From Alphaproteobacteria bacterium UBA2903 (GTDB taxonomy: Bacteria; Pseudomonadota; Alphaproteobacteria; CAAGCB01; CAG-977): a stretch of 8,686 nt of DNA. Of this stretch, positions 6,695-8,686 are shown one piece after another. Every line of letters begins with the position of its first letter. Position 1 is the first letter of the stretch. Below the pieces are notes generated by a model that saw nothing but the letters and a program-made list of their open reading frames with translations, had not been told where the DNA came from and did not search any database. Position numbers and translations under genes: made by a program. The stretch spans positions 108,901 to 117,586 of the forward strand of contig DEDN01000011.1 of the NCBI GenBank assembly GCA_002349565.1, written 5' to 3'.

Positions 6695-7470
6695 TTTTCC
6701 CACACTTTCCACGGCGCTTCGTTTTTCGCCCACATTTCGTTCAAATCGATTTTGTCTTTCAGCATATCCATCGGGCGCCAAAAACCGTTGTGGTGATAGG
6801 CATTCAGCTGCCCGTCCTTCGCCAGATTTTTCAACGGAGCCTGTTCAAACGGCATAGCGTCGTCGTCGGGGATATAGTCGAACACTTCGGGATTGCAGAC
6901 AAAGAATCCGCCGTTAATCCACGACCCGTCTCCCTGCGGTTTTTCTTGGAATTTGGTAATCGTACCGTCGTCTTGAATATCCAGCGCGCCAAAGCGTCCC
7001 GACGGCTGAACGGCGGTCAAGGTCGCAATTTTGCCCGATTTTTTGTGGCAATCAATCAGCGCGTTGATGTCGATGTCCGCCACACCGTCGCCGTACGTCA
7101 GCATGAACGGCTCGTTTCCAAAATATTCCTGCGCCTTTTTAATACGTCCGCCCGTCATCGTGTTGCGTCCCGTGTACGCCATGGTAACTTTCCACGGTTC
7201 ACAGCGGGTTTTGTGAATCTCGACGGCGTTGTTGCACAAATCGACTGTTACATCCGACGTGTTGGAATAATAGTTCAAAAAATACTCTTTGATGACTTCA
7301 TGCTTATATCCGCACAAAACGACAAATTCGTTAAACCCGAAATGGGAATAGATTTTCATAATGTGCCACAAAATCGGATATCCGCCGATACCGACCATCG
7401 GTTTGGGACGAACTCCCGTTTCTTCTCCAAGGCGCGTTCCCAAACCGCCGGCTAAAATACCTACTTTCAT
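6691..7470 (-). CDS. rfbF: Glucose-1-phosphate cytidylyltransferase
   Basis: This enzyme makes CDP-D-glucose from CTP and alpha-D-glucose-1-phosphate, the entry to CDP-deoxyhexoses. The protein has 259 residues, the usual length. GILAGGLGTRLGEET (4-18) is the nucleotide-binding loop, RPKPMVGIGGYPILWHIM (21-38) carries the catalytic Lys, GYKHEVIKEYF (54-64) is typical of RfbF, and TYGDGVADIDI (125-135) contains the metal-binding Asp. WINGGFFVCNPEVFDYI and the C-terminal GFWRPMDMLKDK are also family features. Its ATG overlaps the GT2 stop (ATGA), with ribosome site AAAGGA at 7477-7482. Confidence 0.96.
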   Translation of the reverse strand: MKVGILAGGLGTRLGEETGVRPKPMVGIGGYPILWHIMKIYSHFGFNEFVVLCGYKHEVIKEYFLNYYSNTSDVTVDLCNNAVEIHKTRCEPWKVTMAYTGRNTMTGGRIKKAQEYFGNEPFMLTYGDGVADIDINALIDCHKKSGKIATLTAVQPSGRFGALDIQDDGTITKFQEKPQGDGSWINGGFFVCNPEVFDYIPDDDAMPFEQAPLKNLAKDGQLNAYHHNGFWRPMDMLKDKIDLNEMWAKNEAPWKVWEK

Positions 7471-8447
7471 TTTGAATCCTTTCTGTATTTGTATTTGAAC
7501 GAGACCGCAAACCCCAAAAGACGAATCTTGACGCGCTTTTTTTCAGGATTGCGGGAAATCGAAAACAACCGTTGTCCGATCGTCGGGTCTTTGTAGCTTT
7601 TGATTTCCGTATAAATTTGCGCCAAAGACGGCAGCATTTCGAAAATCGCCAAAGACGCCGCCTGATTCTTGTCCAGTACTGAAATTCCCAAAGACCGCGC
7701 AAGAAACAAAGACAGCCCTCTTTCATTTTTTTGCATCAAATCAGCGGGAACGATGCGGCTCAATTCGGTCAAAGTTTCCATCGCCGCATTTTTTCGAACC
7801 TCGCGGTCAATGCCTTGCGTAGTAGAGCCGCTGCGCAGAACATAATGATATCCCGCTTTGGGCTGCACGGCACTTTTGCCGGCGTAAAGCGCGGCTTGGA
7901 CAAAGAACAGATTGTCCCTGAAAATGCTTTTGGTGCCGTCGGGCAAACGGATGTGATGCCGTTCAATCATCGCCCGCCGGTACAATCCGTTCCAAATACA
8001 GCCGTATTTTTGCGTTTCAAACAAATCCTCCGCATTTTTCGGGGGAATATCGCGCAATAACGGAACAATGCGCTGCGTTTTCGATTTTTCCAAAATATAA
8101 GGGCTTAAAACCACATCGGCATTTTCGGTTTCAGCCGTTTTATACAGATTTTCAAACAAGTCGGCTTCAACCCAATCATCCGAATCGCAAAAGCCGACAT
8201 AATCGCCCGTAGCCGCGTTTAATCCCGCGTTTATCGCCCCCATGTAGCCGATATTTTCGGGCAGACGGATGATTTTAACTTTGTTCGTTGCGTATTTGTC
8301 CATTAAACGGCGGCATTCGTCGGACGCGCCGTTGTCAATCCAAACCAGTTCAATGTCCGCCAAAGTTTGCGCCGCCAAAGACGGCAAGCTTTTATCCAAA
8401 AAATCCTCTGTTTTGTAAACCGGAGTGATAACGGATACTTTAGACAT
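7467..8447 (-). CDS. Glycosyltransferase family 2
   Basis: This 326-residue inverting GT-A glycosyltransferase is the first gene of the operon. SVITPVYKTEDFLDKSLPSL (5-24) is the GT2 N-terminus, VWIDNGASDE (35-44) the nucleotide-binding loop, NIGYMGAINAGLNAATGDYVGFCDSDDWV (65-93) contains the DSDD metal motif (88-91), and IWNGLYRRAMI with FRDNLFFVQAAL carries the likely catalytic acid region. No membrane segment is evident. The longer frame from 8483 would add 12 residues and cross the repeat region; ATG at 8445-8447 has a ribosome site and begins the domain. It probably adds a sugar to the surface glycan; donor and linkage cannot be inferred. The C-terminus ends in basic residues (YKYRKDSK). 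Confidence 0.93.
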   Translation of the reverse strand: MSKVSVITPVYKTEDFLDKSLPSLAAQTLADIELVWIDNGASDECRRLMDKYATNKVKIIRLPENIGYMGAINAGLNAATGDYVGFCDSDDWVEADLFENLYKTAETENADVVLSPYILEKSKTQRIVPLLRDIPPKNAEDLFETQKYGCIWNGLYRRAMIERHHIRLPDGTKSIFRDNLFFVQAALYAGKSAVQPKAGYHYVLRSGSTTQGIDREVRKNAAMETLTELSRIVPADLMQKNERGLSLFLARSLGISVLDKNQAASLAIFEMLPSLAQIYTEIKSYKDPTIGQRLFSISRNPEKKRVKIRLLGFAVSFKYKYRKDSK

Positions 8448-8454
8448 GACACTT

Positions 8455-8459
8455 TCCTT
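8455..8459 (-). promoter_or_regulatory. Ribosome binding site fixing the GT2 start
   Basis: AAGGA on the minus strand lies seven bases before the ATG at 8445-8447. This supports the 326-residue form of the GT2 protein. Confidence 0.75.
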
Positions 8460-8467
8460 GAAAAGAG

Positions 8468-8557
8468 CGAACGGGATTTGCAAAAACAGAATGCAAAAAC
8501 ACTCTTTCCCCGCGTTTTAAGCTGATTGCTCTGGACATAAGCGGAGCTTCCCGTTCG
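8468..8557. repeat. 9-bp inverted repeat CGAACGGGA / TCCCGTTCG
   Basis: The arms 8468-8476 and 8549-8557 are perfectly complementary, with 72 bases between them. They enclose the tandem TGCAAAAACA copies. In RNA they could form a long-range stem in the operon leader, placing the ribosome site just outside it. Alternatively they are two half-sites for a DNA-binding protein. Confidence 0.45.
8479..8494 (+). repeat. 16-bp repeat TGCAAAAACAGAATGC, right copy
   Basis: It is identical to 146-161. Its first ten bases, TGCAAAAACA, recur at 8492-8501, giving a 13-base period. It lies 32-47 bases before the GT2 start codon, so it is reversed relative to transcription here but forward at the tail-fibre gene. 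Confidence 0.85.
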
Positions 8558-8566
8558 TAAAAGAAA

Positions 8567-8686
8567 TCAAGCATTGATCAGCTCCGCCAATCGGATGTCT
8601 TTTTTGATAAAGCCGTTCAGCGTGTTCGGATGGACGTGCATCATTTGTGCGATCTTGTTGCGCGAATAGCCGTTTTTCAGCAGTTG
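8567..8686 (-). CDS. C-terminal end of a helix-turn-helix DNA-binding protein (partial)
   Basis: The last 39 codons and the TGA stop are in the window; the rest lies to the right. They read as QLLKNGYSRNKIAQMM, then HVHPNTLNGFIKK, then DIRLAELINA. YSRNKIAQMMHVHPNTLNGFI has the spacing of a helix-turn-helix: first helix, Gly/His turn, and a recognition helix beginning PNT. This form is seen in small phage regulators, terminase small subunits and Hin/resolvase-type tails, and I cannot choose among them. It is on the same strand as the glycan operon and ends 119 bases before it, with no clear terminator between, so it may regulate or be co-transcribed with it. Confidence 0.65.
   Translation of the reverse strand, partial: QLLKNGYSRNKIAQMMHVHPNTLNGFIKKDIRLAELINA

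Larger units (their letters stand above)
8448..8566 (-). promoter_or_regulatory. Leader region upstream of the glycan operon
   Basis: These 119 bases separate the helix-turn-helix gene from the operon and must hold the operon promoter unless transcription continues from upstream. I see no convincing -35/-10 pair and no T-run terminator. The region contains two tandem copies of TGCAAAAACA (plus-strand reading) and a 9-bp inverted repeat with a long loop. Read-through from the upstream gene is therefore possible. Confidence 0.4.

Noticed and set aside
7618..8388. Near-identical CCAAAGACGGCA segments within the GT2 gene
   Set aside because: Both encode the short peptide LPSLA in the same frame; this is a chance similarity in coding sequence, not a mobile or regulatory repeat.

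Overview
The window looks like bacterial chromosome (or prophage-bearing chromosome) from a Gram-negative bacterium. The clues are an operon for CDP-6-deoxyhexose synthesis plus glycosyltransferases, typical of O-antigen, lipooligosaccharide or capsule loci, and a tRNA gene with an encoded CCA end. The genus cannot be read from the sequence. A bacterium of the Pseudomonadota is a guess.

Layout from left to right. (1) Positions 1-67 are the 3' part of tRNA-Thr(CGT), followed by an intrinsic terminator. (2) Positions 101-213 form a compact control region: a TTGACA promoter, a 13-bp palindrome near the expected transcription start, and a second hairpin-plus-T-run just before the next ribosome binding site. 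(3) Positions 214-1466 hold two + strand phage genes, overlapping by one base: a short tail-fibre protein with a T7-type N-terminal attachment domain, and a small protein that is probably a tail or fibre-assembly accessory. No other phage gene is visible. (4) A 10-bp perfect hairpin at 1477-1501 separates these from the next unit, which converges on it. (5) Positions 1508-8447 are a tightly packed seven-gene operon on the minus strand. In transcription order: GT2 glycosyltransferase, rfbF (glucose-1-phosphate cytidylyltransferase), an extended SDR epimerase/reductase, rfbG (CDP-glucose 4,6-dehydratase), a flavoprotein related to protoporphyrinogen oxidase and UDP-galactopyranose mutase, a DUF4422 protein, and a GT8 (LgtC-like) glycosyltransferase. 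(6) Positions 8448-8566 are the operon leader, with repeats. (7) Positions 8567-8686 are the C-terminal end of a helix-turn-helix protein on the minus strand.

How the operon probably works. RfbF makes CDP-glucose from glucose-1-phosphate and CTP. RfbG converts it to CDP-4-keto-6-deoxyglucose. The SDR enzyme then reduces or epimerises that intermediate, and the flavoprotein may change its ring form or oxidation state. The GT2, DUF4422 and GT8 proteins would build the sugars into a surface glycan. No RfbH-type 3-dehydratase is present in the seven genes, so a 6-deoxyhexose is more likely than a 3,6-dideoxyhexose. No flippase, polymerase, ligase or initiating transferase is in the window, and none of the seven proteins has an obvious membrane segment.

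The least expected signal is a 16-bp sequence, TGCAAAAACAGAATGC, present once in the leader of the phage tail genes (146-161) and once in the leader of the glycan operon (8479-8494). Its core, TGCAAAAACA, occurs three times, two of them 13 bp apart. This could be a shared regulatory site linking a receptor-binding tail protein with surface-glycan genes, or a trace of recombination.
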